DNA from: Amphirosellinia nigrospora
Lineage: Eukaryota > Ascomycota > Sordariomycetes > Xylariales > Xylariaceae
Assembly (NCBI GenBank): GCA_004123355.1
Contig: SCHM01000004.1
Coordinates: forward strand, 6,723,017-6,787,016
Length of the DNA stretch: 64,000 nt
Direction: 5' to 3'
Positions within the stretch are counted from its first letter, which is position 1; every line of letters begins with the position of its first letter. The notes below the pieces were generated by a model. That model saw nothing but the letters and a program-made list of their open reading frames with translations, did not search any database and was not told the origin of the DNA. A program made the position numbers and the translations under genes. This document shows, piece after piece, positions 39,401 through 53,826 of the stretch.

Positions 39401-42400
39401 AAATAAATTAGAAGCTATATAAGAATTTTTAATTAAAAACTTATATAAAAGTTTTATTAAGCTTAATAAATTTTATATAGTATATTTATTTATTTATAAA
39501 AAAAACAAATAGTAGGCTTTATTTTTGCGTAAATTATTATAAATTAAATAAAATTATAAAAAAAAACTAATATCCGCTTTTTTTTATTAAAAAGATTTTA
39601 GCTTATATTATTAAAATGAAAATTTTTACTTGATTTAATATATAATAAATATTTAACTATATTTATATACTATTTAGAAATAAAATTATTAATATATATA
39701 AAATATAATATATATTAATTGCTAGTATTATTTTGGTTTTATTAACGGATTTTTAACGTTTTAATATATATTAAATATATTTTAATTTTTTAGACGATTT
39801 TATAGCGTATACGCTAATAACTTATTTATTCGGAAATAATAAAAATATATTATTTATATATATTGTATATTAAAATAATTAATTTAGGCCGGATTATAAA
39901 TTAACTTAAAAAATTTAAATTTTATATTATTAAAACTAAGTTTTTAAGTTATATTATTAATATTAAAAAAATTCGAGTAAATTTTGCTAAAATTAACGCT
40001 ATATTAAAGTAAAAAACCTTTATGTTAATTAAAAGCGTATAATTTTTTTTAAAATTTTATAACTTTTATTCGATTTTATTAATGTTTAAAGTTATATTAT
40101 TATGCTTTTAAACCGATTAATATAAAAAGGTATACTTTTCGTATAAATTAAAAAATATAAGAAATTATTCTATTAATTTAAAAAAGCCTTAGTATGCTTT
40201 TTTTTATTAAATATTTCGATTATAACTTATTAATAAAAGTTAAAACCGATTTTTTTAACGGCGTTAGTTTTAGTATATTATTATAACTATATAATAAAAC
40301 CTAGCATTTATAGCGTATTTTTCGAAAATATTCTATAATATTAAATTAAACTATAATATTTATAAAAAAATTGCTAATAATTACGCTATGCTTTAAAAAA
40401 TAAAAATTTAAGCTAATTAATAACCGTAATAAGCCTTTTTTAGTACTTATTAATAATTAAATATTAAAGTTTTTAATAAAAAATAATATTTTAATTTAAA
40501 ATAAGCCGGATAAGTTAACTTTTTTTTAAAATATAACTTTTTAATATTATATTATTCTAAAAAAAATAATATATTAGCCGACGCTTTATTACGAAAATAA
40601 AAAACTTAATAATATAAAAAGCTAAAAAAAAATATAACGTTATTTTATAATATTTTAGCCGGTAATATATAATATAATTAATTTTTATATAAATAAAATT
40701 ATATTAAATAAGTTTTATCGAAATATATAATAAACTAGGTATTTTTATAAAATTATAATTAATTAAGCGAATTTTTAAAAAAAACTATAAAAACATAAGC
40801 ATAAAAATTTATTATAATAAATAAAAAATAATAAGCTAAAAACTTATAAAAGCTAAAAATAAATTAATTATATTTTACGGATATTTAATTTTTTTTTAAT
40901 TATATTTAAAATATACTTTATTAAAAAACGTACTATAAATATTTATTATATATTTTAGCAAAAATAAAATATATAAACTTATTATTAAATATTATTAGTA
41001 GCTTAAGCTAAATAAAATTATAATCGTTATATAGCGAACTATATAAAGTATAGATTTATTAAAATATTTAAAAATAAACTTCTAATAAACTTATATTTTT
41101 TTAATATTTAAATATATATAGCGCTATTTTATTATTAATTTTAAATAAATACCTAAAATAAATATAATATAATAATATTTAATTATAATAAACTGCTTAA
41201 ATAAACAAGTATAAATTATACTTTATATTATAGAAACAATTATAAAAAACGCTACTAAAATATACTACGAAAAACTTTTCCGAGTTTTTAGAATATTTAT
41301 AACTATAATATTAAACCGTAAACTTTAGTTTATTTCCGCTTTTATAAATAAGCTATACAAACTAATAAGTATAAAATATATATTAATTATTATAAATATT
41401 ATAAAACTATAAAACAAATAAAAATTATAAATAAATATATTAACTAAAAATTATAACTATATATAAATTATTATTAAAATAATTAGTTTAAACGTATATT
41501 TACTATAAATTATATTTAAGCGTTAATTTTTTATATTTTAATAAAGTTATTATTTTATAAAATTAAAATAGGTTTTTTAATATTATTTAATTTTAACTAA
41601 AAAAATCGGACTATAAATAAAAAGCTATAAAAACTTTTTAAAAAAAAAAAAGCGATTTAAACAAATATATAAAAAAAATAAAAAAAATAGCATAATTTAT
41701 TAAATTAGCTAAAAAAAACCTATAGTATATTTAAAAACGTATAATTAATTAAACTAATAAAAGTTAATATAAACCCGATTTTAATATAAAAAACTATATA
41801 TTAATTTTAAAAAAAAAACAGTTTTAAAAAATAGATTGCTTATCGGATAAACTAAACTTTTTTATATATAATAAAAGTTTAAAATACGCGAAAAAATAAA
41901 AATATTTTATATTAAATATTTTTTTAATTTAAAAAATATTAAATTATTATTATATAAATTAATTATAAAAATATTTTAATAATTATTATTAAATTAAAAA
42001 GTAAAAAATTTAAAAAAAAAATAAAACCTAAAAATAAAAAAAAGTTTACTATCGAAAAATATAAATATTTTAATTTTATTATTAAAAGTTAAATATTAAA
42101 TAAATTAAAAAAATTAAAACTTTAATAATATATAATATTTAGTAAAAAATTTTAAAAATAGTATAAAAGTACTAAAAAATTTTTACAATATAAACTTTAA
42201 TTTAGCTAAACTTTTAATAAAACTATAAATATAGCTAAAATAATATAAAAAAACAAATTTAATAAGCTATATTTAAATAATAATAAAGCTATAATATAAA
42301 AAAAAAATAACGTAAAAAAAAAACGCGTAAATAAAAAAATATATAAATATTATATATTTAATATTATAAGCAAAAAAACTTTAATAATATATAAAAAAAC

Positions 42401-42534
42401 TAATATAATAATTTAATAGTATAAAAACTTTATAAAAAGTTATATTAATAAAAACCCGAAGCGATTTTTTTTTTTACTAAAAAGCAATCGTAATTTCAAC
42501 TTTAGTTAAATTATTTTTTTTTCAAAAAAAAAAT

Positions 42535-42823
42535 AGTTATAAATCTACAAACTTTAGTAGCTATACTTTATTATTAGCTATAATACCCATAATCTCTACT
42601 TATAATAACTACTACTTATAATAAATACATAATTACTATTCGCAATAAATATAGTACAATAAATAAAAGCAAGCATTAGTAAAAATATAGCTACCCCGCG
42701 AGTATTTAAACAATTACTTATAACGTAAACTTAGACCTTCTTTCTTTTTTATATTTATAGATTTTATATATAATATACCATATATATTAAAGCTTTGTTT
42801 TTTCGAGTATATAAAGCGTAACT
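42535..42823 (+). repeat. 3' LTR of element A
   Basis: It runs AGTTATAAATCTACAAAC to AAAGCGTAACT. It is more AT-shifted than its 5' partner in its first half. Confidence 0.85.
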
Positions 42824-44316
42824 ACTGATATAAAAATTTTTTTTTAATATAATATTAATTTTAATAAAATTTTTTAAATTTTTTTAATATTAATAATATA
42901 ACTTAAAAACTTAGTTTAATAATATAAAATTTAAACTTTTTTAAATTAATTTATAATTTAGCTTAAATTAATTATTTTAGTATATAATATATATAAATAA
43001 TATATTTTTTTTATTTTTAAATAAATAATAATATTATTAATATATATACTATAAAATCGTTTAAAAATTAAATAATATATTAAAATATTATTAAAATATT
43101 AAAAATCTATTAATTAAACTAAATAATAATATTAATAATTAATACGTATTATATTTTATATAAAATATTATATAATTTTTATTTTTAAATAATATATAAA
43201 TATAATTAAATATTTATTATATATTAAATTAGGTAAAAATTTTCGCTTTAATAATATAAGCTAAAATTTTTTAATAAAAAAAAACAAATATTAGTTTTTT
43301 TTTATAATTTTATTTAGTTATAATAATTTATATAAAAATAAAGCCTATTATTTGTTTTTTTTAAATAAAATAAATATATTATATAAAATATTATTAAGCT
43401 CGATAAAGTTTTTATATAAATTTTCGATTAAAAATTCTTATATAATTTTTAATTTATTTAATAATATTTTATATAAAAACTATAATTTAAATTAGCTTTA
43501 AATTTATTTTTAAAAAACTTTATTTTATAGTTTATTTAAAATAATATAATAATAATATATTAAAGTTTATTTATTAAAAATATATACTAGGTTTTAATAT
43601 TTTTTAAGTATTTTTTTTCGCGTTTTTTATTTTAATTTTTTATTTTTTTTTAAAAAATTATTTTTATTTTTTTTAATTTTTTAATTATTTTATTAACTTT
43701 ATTAATATTAATAATATAAACGTTTTTTACCTGGTTTTTTTTATTATTATACTAAAAATAGTTATATTTAAGCTAAATATTTTAATTATTAATTTTTTTT
43801 TATATTAGTTAATATTATTTTATTTTATTAATAAAAATCTTTTTATTAAATTTTAAATAAAAATTAAAGTTATATTTTTTATAAAAAAATATAGTTTATA
43901 TTTTTAAAATAAGTTTTAAAAAACTAATTAAATATTATTTATTTTATTTTATTAAAGTTTTTTATATTAAATCGTTATATTTAAAATAAATATTTTTAGT
44001 TTTATATTATTTAAATATTATTTTATTTTTTTTTATTATTATTAACGCTATATTTTTTCGATTTTAAAATTATAGTTTTATTGATTAATATCGGGTTAAT
44101 AAACTAAATATTATAGCTATATATTATTTTATTTATTATTAAATAATATTTTATATTATAATTAAAAAATAATTAAAATAAAAATATTAAATAATTTTGC
44201 TAATAATTTAATAAATATTATAATATTTAAACTATAATTTATTTAAAATTATATTATAAATTAAATTAATAATAATTATAAGCTTATTTTTAAAAAGTTT
44301 TTTATATATTTTTAAT

Positions 44317-44608
44317 AGTTATGGATCTGCAGGCTTTGGTAGCTGTGCCCTACCACTAGCTATAGCACCCGTAATCTCTACTTATAGTAACTACTACTCG
44401 TAGTAAATGCGTGACTGCTATTCGCAGTAAATATAGTACAGTAAATAAAAGCAAGCACTAGTAGTAAATACAGCTGCCCCGCGGGTATTTAAGCAGCTGC
44501 TTATAATATAAACTTAAACCTTTTTTTTTTTCTATTTTATTTATAGATTTTATATATAATATATTATATATATTAAAGCTTTATTTTTTAAATATATAAA
44601 ACGTAACT
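44317..44608 (+). repeat. 5' LTR of element B
   Basis: It starts AGTTATGGATCTGCAGGC, is close to S1 in sequence, and is only mildly RIP-shifted. It ends AAACGTAACT. Confidence 0.85.
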
Positions 44609-47600
44609 ATTTATAAATTATTTAAAATATTATAAAGTATTAGAACTATTTTTATAATATTTTTTAATTAAACTAAATAATTAATTTAACTTAAAAATAT
44701 TAAAATATTTTTTAAAAAAAAACTAAAATAATAAACGCGTATAGCTATACGTACTAAAGCTTTTATTAATATTTTAGATTTATTTGCTTTAAATATTTAA
44801 AACGATAAACTTTTTATAACGAAATTTTAGCAAATAATAAAAAAATATATTTATTTTAGCTTTTTTAATTATAAAAACTATAATAATAAAATATAAAAGT
44901 TAATTATTTTTAACTAATTTAATATAATAGTTTATAGTATTATTAATAACTATATATTTAAAAAATAAAAATTCGATATAAATATTACCGGTTTTAATTA
45001 AATAGTTTAATATTTAGCTAGTAATTATATAAAACTATAAATAAAAAGCGCTAAGTTTAGCTTTTATTTTAAACTAATAATATATTATAATAAAATAATT
45101 TAGTTTAGCTTTAATAAAAATATAACTAAACTAATATAAATAATATATATAAAAACTTTATTATTATTTTTTAAAATAAAAATATATGCTTTTTTAATAA
45201 CGGCTTATTATTATTTATTATTAATTTATATATATTTGCTAAAAAATTAAACAAAATAAAAAAATTCTATTTAATTAAATAAAAAAATAAAATAAAATTA
45301 TTATTTTTTATAATAAAATATATATTATATTAATATATATTATTATATTTTTTAATTTATAACTAAAAATAATTTTAGCTAATAATAAGCCGATTAATAA
45401 ACTATTAATTGATTATTAAATAAACTATAAAAAATAACTAAATAATATAATTATTTAAAATAACCTAAATATTTCGAACTAATAAATAATTAATTTATTA
45501 AATTATTATAAAATAACTTTTATTTATTAAATAATAAAAAAAATAACTAATATACGGTTAAAATATTAATATTTATTTTTTATAATAATATAACTAAAAA
45601 TAAACTTAAATTTAAAATATAAATTTAAAACTAATAAAATCGCTTTAAATTTAACGCTAATTAGTTTTATAATAATATAGCTAAAATAGCTAATATTAAA
45701 ATTTATATTAAAAGCTATATAACTAATAATTTTTTTTTTATTTTTTATTTAATTATTTTAATATATTTATTAATTTAAAAACTATTTTAAAATATTTTAA
45801 AAAGATTTATATTAACGTTAACTATAATAAAAAAGCTAAAATTAATTTCTAATTATTTAGTTTTAATTAATATATATTAGCTAAATTTTTTAAGTTTTAA
45901 ACTATTTTTATTTATTTAATTAATAAAACTAAACTTAATAAAACTAAATAAAAAAAAAATTTAAAAATAAATTATTTTTTCGATTAATAATTAAAGCTAT
46001 ATTAAAATATTTAAAAAAAAATATTAATTTTAATATTTATGCGAAATATTATTTTTAAATAGCTTATTATTTAATAATAACCGATTATAAACAAAATAAA
46101 ACTTATAAAAAAAAAAACGTAAAATTTAATTATAATTTTTATTTTTTTTTTATTTAAATAACTTTTTATTTATTTTAAAACTAAATAATAATAATAATAG
46201 CAATTTTGCTTAACTATTTAAGCTTAACGCTAATAAAATATAATAATTAATTTTTAATAATAAATATTTTAATTATTATTAATAAAAATATATTTAAAAA
46301 AATATTTTTTAAAAAATTAAACTTTAGCAAATAAAAAAGCTTAGGTTATTATTATCCTAGCTATATATAATATATCGGATATTAAGCCGGCTAATATATA
46401 AAAAAACAAATTTATAATAAGCACGGAAAAAAAAATAACTTTAAAAAAAATAGCTTTTTTTTTAAAAAATATTATTAATTATAAAATAAATTTAATAAAA
46501 AAATATTTAAACAAAAAACCTTTATTATATATTTATACTTTATATAATAATAAATTTTTTTTAATTATAAATAATTTTTTTAAAATATAAAAATAAATAT
46601 ATATATAAATATCTTAATTAAATTATTAAACTATTTAATTTTATTATTATTATAGATTTTTGCTAAAAAGTTATAATAATATAACAAAAAAAATATTAAT
46701 CGGGCTTTTTATTATTATTAAAATATATAAAAAAACTTTTAAAAATAAACTTATAATTATTATTAATTTAATTTATAATTAATTTTAAATATATTTATAA
46801 TTATATATTATATTAAATTATTAATAAAACTATTTAATATTTTTATTTTAGCTATTTTTTAATTATAATATAAAATATTATTTAGTAATAAATAAAGTAA
46901 ATATATAGCTATAATATTTAGCTTATTAATTTAACGCTAATTAATAAAACTATAACTTTAAAATTAAAAAACGTAACGTTAATAATAATAAAAAAACAAA
47001 ATAATATTTAAATAATATAAAATTAAAAATATTTATTTTAAAGCATAATAATCCGGTGCAAAAAAATTTTAACAAAATAAAATAAGCAATATTTAATTAA
47101 CTTTTACTAAAACTTGTTCTTAAAAAACGTAAGCTATATTTTTTTATAAAATAATTTTAATTTTTATTTTATTTAAAAATAAAAAATCTTTATTAAATAA
47201 AACAAAATTATTATAATATAAAAACTAACGATTAAAATATTTAGCTTAAATATAATTATTTTTAAATAATAATAAAAAAAAACTAGGTAAAAAACGTTTA
47301 TATTATTAGTATTAATAAAATTAATAAAATAATTAAAAAATTAAAAAAAATAAAAACGATTTTTAGAAAAAAAAACAAAAAATTAAAATAAAAAATATAA
47401 AAAAAATATTTAAAAAATATTAAAACTTAGTACGCGCTTTTAGCTAAATAAACTCCGATATATTATTATTATATTATTTATAAATAAATTATAAAATAAA
47501 ATTTTTTAAAAATAAGTTTAAAGCTAATTTAAATTATAGCTTTTTATATAAAATATTATTAAATAAATTAAAAGCTATATAAAAATTTTTAGTTAAAAAT

Positions 47601-50600
47601 TTATATAAAAGTTTTATCGAGCTTAATAATATTTTATATAATATATTTATTTTATTTATAAAAAAATAAATAATAGGTTTTATTTTTATATAAATTATTA
47701 TAAACTAAATAAAATTATAAAAAAAACTAGTATTTATTTTTTTTTATTAAAAAACTTTAGCTTATATTATTAAACAAAAATTTTATTTAATTTAATATAT
47801 AATAAATATTTAATTATATTTATATACTATTTAAAAATAAAATTATATAACGTTTTATATAAAATATAGTATATATTAATTGCTAGTTTTATTATTTAAT
47901 TTTATTAACGGACTTTTAACGTTTTAATAATATATTAATAATATATTATTTAACTTTTTAAATAATTTTTTATAGCGTTTATGTTAATAATATTATTATT
48001 TATTCGAAAATAATAAAAAAATATATTATTTATATATATTACGTACTAAAATAATTAATTTAAGCTAGATTATAAATTAACCTAAAAAAATCTAAATTTT
48101 ATATTATTAAAACTAAGTTTTTAAATTATATTATTAGTATTAAAAAAATTTAAATAAACTTTACTAAAATTAACGTTATATTAAAATAAAAAACTTTTAT
48201 ATTAGTTAAAAATATATAATTTTTTTTAAAATTTTATAATTTTATTATAATTTTATTAATGTTTAAAATCGCGTTATTATGCTTTTAAACCGATTAATAT
48301 AAAAAAGCATACTTTTTATATAAACTAAAAAATATAAAAAATTATTTTATTAATTTAAAAAAGTTTTAATACGTTTTTTTTTACTAAAATATTTTAACTA
48401 TAATTTATTAAAAAATTAAAACCGATTTTTTAATAATATTAGTTTTAATATATTATTATAATTATATATAAAACTTAATATTTTATATATATTTTTTAAA
48501 AATATTTTATAATATTAAATTAAACTATAATATTTATAATAAAAAATTATTAATAATTATATTATATTTTAAAAAATAAAAACTTAAACTAATTAATAGC
48601 TATAATAAACTTTTTTTAATATTTATTAATAATTAAATATTAAAGTTTTTTAACGAAAAATAATATTTTAATTTAAAATAAACTAAATAAATTAACTTTT
48701 TTTTAAAATATAATTTTTTAATATTATATTATTTTAAAAAAAATATATTAACTAATGTTTTATTATAAAAATAAAAAAACCTAATATAAAAAGCTAAAAA
48801 AAAACATATTATTTTATAATATTTTAGCCGGTAAATAATATAATATAATTAATTTTTATATAAATAAAGTTATATTAAATAAATTTTATTAAAATATAAT
48901 AAATTAAATATTTTTATAAAACTATAATTAATTAAGCAAATTTTTAAAAAAACCGTAAAAATATAAATATAAAAATTTATTACTAACGAATAAAAAATAA
49001 TAAACTAAAAAACTTATAAAAATTAAAAAATAAATTAACTATATTTTATAAACGTTTAATTATTTTTAATTTTTATATTTAAAAATATATTTATTAAAAA
49101 AATATATTAAATATTTATTATATACTTTAATAAAATAAAACATATAAACTTATTACCGAACGTTATTAATAGCTTAAGCTAAATAAAAATATAATTATTA
49201 TATAATAAATTATATAAAATATAAACTTATTAAAATATTTAAAAATAAAACTTTTAGTAAATTTATATTTTTTTAATATTTAAATATATATAGCGCTATT
49301 TTATTATTATTTTAAATAAATATTTAAAAATAAATATAAATATAATAACGCTTTAATTATAATAAACTATTTAAATAAATAAGCATAAACTATATTTTAT
49401 ATTATAAAAATAACTATAAAAAACGCTATTAAAATATACTACAAAAAACTTTTTTAAGTTTTTAAATATTTATAACCGTAATATTAAACCGTAAACTTTA
49501 GTTTATTTTTATTTTTATAAATAAACTATATAAACTAATAAATATAAAATATATATTAATTATATAAAATATTATAAAATTATAAAATAAATAAAAATTA
49601 TAAATAAATATATTAACTAAAAATTATAACTATATATAAATTATTATTAAAATAATTAGTTTAAACGTATATTTATTATAAATTACGTTTAAACGTTAAT
49701 TTTTTATGCTTTAATAAAGTTATTATTTTATAAAATTAAAATAAATTTTTTAATATTATTTTTTTAACTAAAAAAATCGGACCGCTAATAAAAAACTATA
49801 AAAGCTTTTTAAAAAAAAAAAACGATTCGAATAAATATATAAAAAAAAATAAAAAAAATAATATAGTTTATCAAATTAGCTAAAAAAAACTTATAATATA
49901 TTTAAAATATATAATTAATTAAGCTAATAAAAATCGATATAAACTTAATTTTAATATAAAAAACTATATATTAATTTTAAAAAAAAAACAGTTTTAAAAA
50001 ATAAACCGCTTATTAAATAAACTAAACTTTTTTATAATAAATAAAAATTTAAAATACGCAAAAAATAAAAACATTTTTATATTAAAATTTTTTTAATTTA
50101 AAAAATATTAAATTATTATTATATAAATCGACTATAAAAATACTTTAATAATTTATTATTAGGTTAAAAAACAAAAAATTTAAAAAAAAAAATAATAAAA
50201 CTTAAAAATAAAAAAAAGTTTATTATTAAAAAATATAAATATTTTAATTTTATTATTAAAAGTTATAATATTAAATAAATTAAAAAAATTAAAACTTTAA
50301 TAATATATAATATTTAATAAAAAACTTTAAAAATAGTATAAAAGTACTAAAAAACTTTTATAATATAAACTTTAATTTAGTTAAACTTTTAATAAAACTA
50401 TAAATATAGCTAGAAACGGCGTAAAAAAACAAATTTAATAAGCTATATTTAAATAATAATAAAACTATAATATAAAAAAAAAATAACGTAAAAAAAAACG
50501 TATAAATAAAAAAATATATAAATATTATATATACTTAAATATTATATTAAATAAAAAAACCTTAAATAATATATAAAAAACTAATATAATAATTTAACGG

Positions 50601-50714
50601 TATAAAAGCTTTATAAAAAATTATATTAATAAAAACCTAAAGCGATTTTTTTTTCGCTAAAAAGCAGTCATAACTTTAACCCCAGTTAAATTATTTTTTT
50701 TTTCGAAAAAAAAT

Positions 50715-51006
50715 AATTATAAATCTACAAGCTTTAATAACTATACTTTACTACTAACTATAATACTTATAATCTTTACTTATAATAATTATTACTTATA
50801 GTAAATACGTAATTACTATTCGTAGTAAATATAATACAATAAATAAAAACAAGCACTAGTAGTAAATATAGCTGCCCTATAAGTATTTAAACAGCTGCTT
50901 ATAATATAAACTTAGACCTTTTTTTTTCCTACTTTATCTATAGATTTTATATATAATATACTATATATATTAAAGCCTTGTCTTTTTAAGTATGTAAAGC
51001 GTAACT
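50715..51006 (+). repeat. 3' LTR of element B
   Basis: It starts AATTATAAATCTACAAGC and ends AAAGCGTAACT. It is clearly more AT-shifted than the 5' LTR of the same element. Confidence 0.85.
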
Positions 51007-53011
51007 TTAATAATTTCTTTTATAAATTATTAATTTATATTTATATATATATTTTTATATTTTTAAAAAAATTATTTATAGTTAAAAAAATCTATTATTA
51101 TATAAAATATAAATATTAATAAAAGTTTTCCGCCTAAATATTTTTTTATTAAATTTTTATAATTAATAATATTTTTTAAAATATTTCTTTTAAAAAAAAA
51201 AGCTATTTTTTTTAAAGTTATTTTTTTTTTTTATATTTATTATAAGTTTATTTTTTTATATATTAGCCGGCTTAATATCCGATATATTATATATAACTAA
51301 AATAGCAATAACTTAAGCTTTTTTATTTAAAGTTTAATTTTTTAAAAAATATTTTTATTATTAATAATTAAAACATTTATTATTAAAAATTAATTATTAT
51401 ATTTTATTAGCGTTAAATTTAAATAATTAAATAAAATTATTATTATTATTATTATTTAGTTTTAAAATAAAACGAAAAATTATTTAAATAAAAAAAAAAA
51501 AAAAAAAATCATAATAATAAACTTTTATATTTTTTTTATAAATTTTATTTTATTTATAATTAATTACTATTAAATAATAAATTATTTAAAAATTAATATT
51601 TTTTTTAAATATTTTAATATAGCTTTAATTATTAATTAAAAAAATAGCTTATTTTTAAATTTTTTTTTTATTTAGTTTTATTAAATCTAGTTTTATTAGC
51701 TAAACAAACAAAAATAATTTAAAACTTAAAAAATTTAGCTAATATATACTAATTAAAACTAAATAATTAAAAATTAGCTTTAGCTTTTTTATTATAATTA
51801 ATATCGATATAAATTTTTTCGAAATATTTTAAAATAGTTTTTAAATTAATAAATACGTTAAAATAATTAAATAAAAATAAAAAAAAATTATTAATTATAT
51901 AGCTTTTAATATAAGTTTTAATATTAACTATTTTAATTATATTATTATAAAATTAATTAGCGTTAAATTTAAAGCAATTTTATATAGTTTAAATTTATAT
52001 TTTAAATTTAAGTTTATTTTTAGTTATATTATTATAAAAAATAAATATTAATATTTTAGCTATATATTAGCTATTTTTTTATTATTTAATAAAATAAAAA
52101 TTATTTTATAATAATTTAATAAATTAATTATTTATTAGTTCGAAATATTTAAGTTATTTTAAGCGTAATTATATTATTTAGTTATTTTTTATAGTTTATT
52201 TAATAATTAATTAATAATTTGTTAATCGGCTTATTATTAACTAAAATTATTTTTAATTATAAATTAAAAAATATTAGTAGTATATATTAATATAATATAT
52301 GTTTTATTATAAAAAATAACAATTTTATTTTATTTTTTGCTTAATTAAACAAAACTTTATTTTATTTATTTAATTTTTAGCGAATATATATAAATTAATA
52401 ATAAAATAATAATAAATTATTATTAAAAAAAATATATTTTTATTTTTTAAAAAATAGTAATAAATTTTATATATATATTTATACCGGTTTAATTTATATT
52501 TTATTAAAGCTAAGCTAAATTATTTTATTATAATATATTATTAGTTTAAAATAAAAACTAAGCTTAACGTTTTTTATTTATAGTTTTATATAATCGCTAA
52601 TTAAATATTAAACTATTTAATTAAAACTAGTAATATTTATATTAAATTTTTATTTTTTAAATATATAGTTATTAATAATATTATAAAACTATTATATTAA
52701 ATTAATTAAAAATAGTTAGCTTTTATAACTTATTATTATAATTTTTACGTAGTTTAAAAAGCTAAAATAAATATATTTTTTTATTATTTATTAAAGTTTT
52801 ATTATAAAAAGCTTATTATTTCGAATATTCGAAACAAATAAGTTTAAAATATTAATAAAAGCTTTAAATATATAGCCGCACGCACTTATTATTTTAGTTT
52901 TTTTTTAAAAAATATTTTAATATTTTTAAATTAAATTAATCGTTTAATTTAGTTAAAAAATATTATAAAAATAATCCTAATATTTTATAATGTTTTAAAT
53001 AATCTATAAAT

Positions 53012-53295
53012 AATTATACTTTATATATTCAAAAAAACAAAGCTCTAGCATATATAATATATTATATAAATCTACAAATAAAAAAAAAAAAAGTTTAAAT
53101 CTACGTTATAAGCAGCTGCTTAAATACTTACGGGGCAGCTATATTCACTACTAATGCCTGCCTTTATTCACTACACTATATTCACTGCGAATAGCAGTTA
53201 CGCATTCACTACAAGTAGCAGTTACTACAAGTAAAGATTACAGGTGCTATGGCTAATAGTAAGGCATAGCTACTAAAGCTTGCAAATCTATAACT
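53012..53295 (-). repeat. 5' LTR of element D (minus strand)
   Basis: This LTR is mildly RIP-shifted and keeps AAGCAGCTGCTTAAATACT and CATTCACTAC motifs. It is followed by the ATTAT duplication at 53296. Confidence 0.85.
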
Positions 53296-53826
53296 ATTAT
53301 TTTAATATTTATATTTAAAAACTTAGCTTATTATTTTATTAAGTTTTTTTAAATTATTATATTATTAATTAAAAGTTTAATAAACTTTTATATAAATTAA
53401 TTTATAGTTCGAATTTATTATTTTTTATATTTATTTAAAAAGCTTAATAATTTTATTTTAATAAATATTATATTATTTTAAAATAATATTATAACGTTAT
53501 TAAATACTAATATATAAAGTTCGTTTATTTATTATTAGATTTATTAGTATAATAATCGTTAAATTAATATTTATAAATATAAAAAAATTAAATATATTTA
53601 ATATATTTAGTTTTATAAGCTAAAAAATCGCGTTTTTTTTAGTTATAAATATTCTTAAAGATTTTTTAAAATTATAAACATTATAAAGTTTTATTTTTAT
53701 AATAAAAAGTTTTCTAATAAATTAAAAGTTATAATAATTAATATAAATATAATAATAATTTTTTAGTACGTATTTTTATAGCTTTATTTTTTAATAAAAT
53801 ATAAAAATTATAATAAGATTTTTAAT

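Larger units (their letters stand above)
36110..42823 (+). mobile_element. Ty3/gypsy element A, full length, RIP-inactivated
   Basis: The element is 6,714 bp with LTRs at 36110-36401 and 42535-42823. The target duplication is ACCGA on the left (36105-36109) and ACTGA on the right (42824-42828), again one C-to-T change. Degenerate reverse transcriptase/RNase H can still be read in one frame: an LDDF motif near 39,786, then KTKFLSYII near 39,931, then YFDYNLLIKVKTD near 40,213-40,251. This order matches Ty3/gypsy RT followed by RNase H. An A-rich tract (TTTTCAAAAAAAAAAT) directly precedes the 3' LTR and may be the polypurine tract. Stops in all frames make it inactive. Confidence 0.85.
44317..51006 (+). 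mobile_element. Ty3/gypsy element B, full length, RIP-inactivated
   Basis: The element is 6,690 bp, collinear with A throughout, with LTRs at 44317-44608 and 50715-51006 and a perfect TTAAT duplication (44312-44316 and 51007-51011). It interrupts D. Its interior is even more AT-rich than A's: motif positions corresponding to A's KTKFLSYII (near 48,110) and FDYN (near 48,400) are still recognisable but further changed. Many small indels separate A and B. Confidence 0.85.
32577..53295 (-). mobile_element. Ty3/gypsy element D (minus strand), full length, interrupted by E, A and B
   Basis: The LTRs are 53012-53295 (5' end of the element) and 32577-32866 (3' end). A perfect ATTAT duplication flanks the whole (32572-32576 and 53296-53300). 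The interior is the reverse complement of element A in collinear pieces: 53011-51012, 44311-42829, 36104-34669 and 33890-32867. These sum with the LTRs to about 6.5 kb, close to the 6.7 kb of A and B. Joining the flanks of A reproduces A's own sequence near 40,020-40,030 without a gap. About 100 bp matching A near 38,435-38,538 is missing at the B insertion point. All frames are destroyed by RIP-type transitions. Confidence 0.85.
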
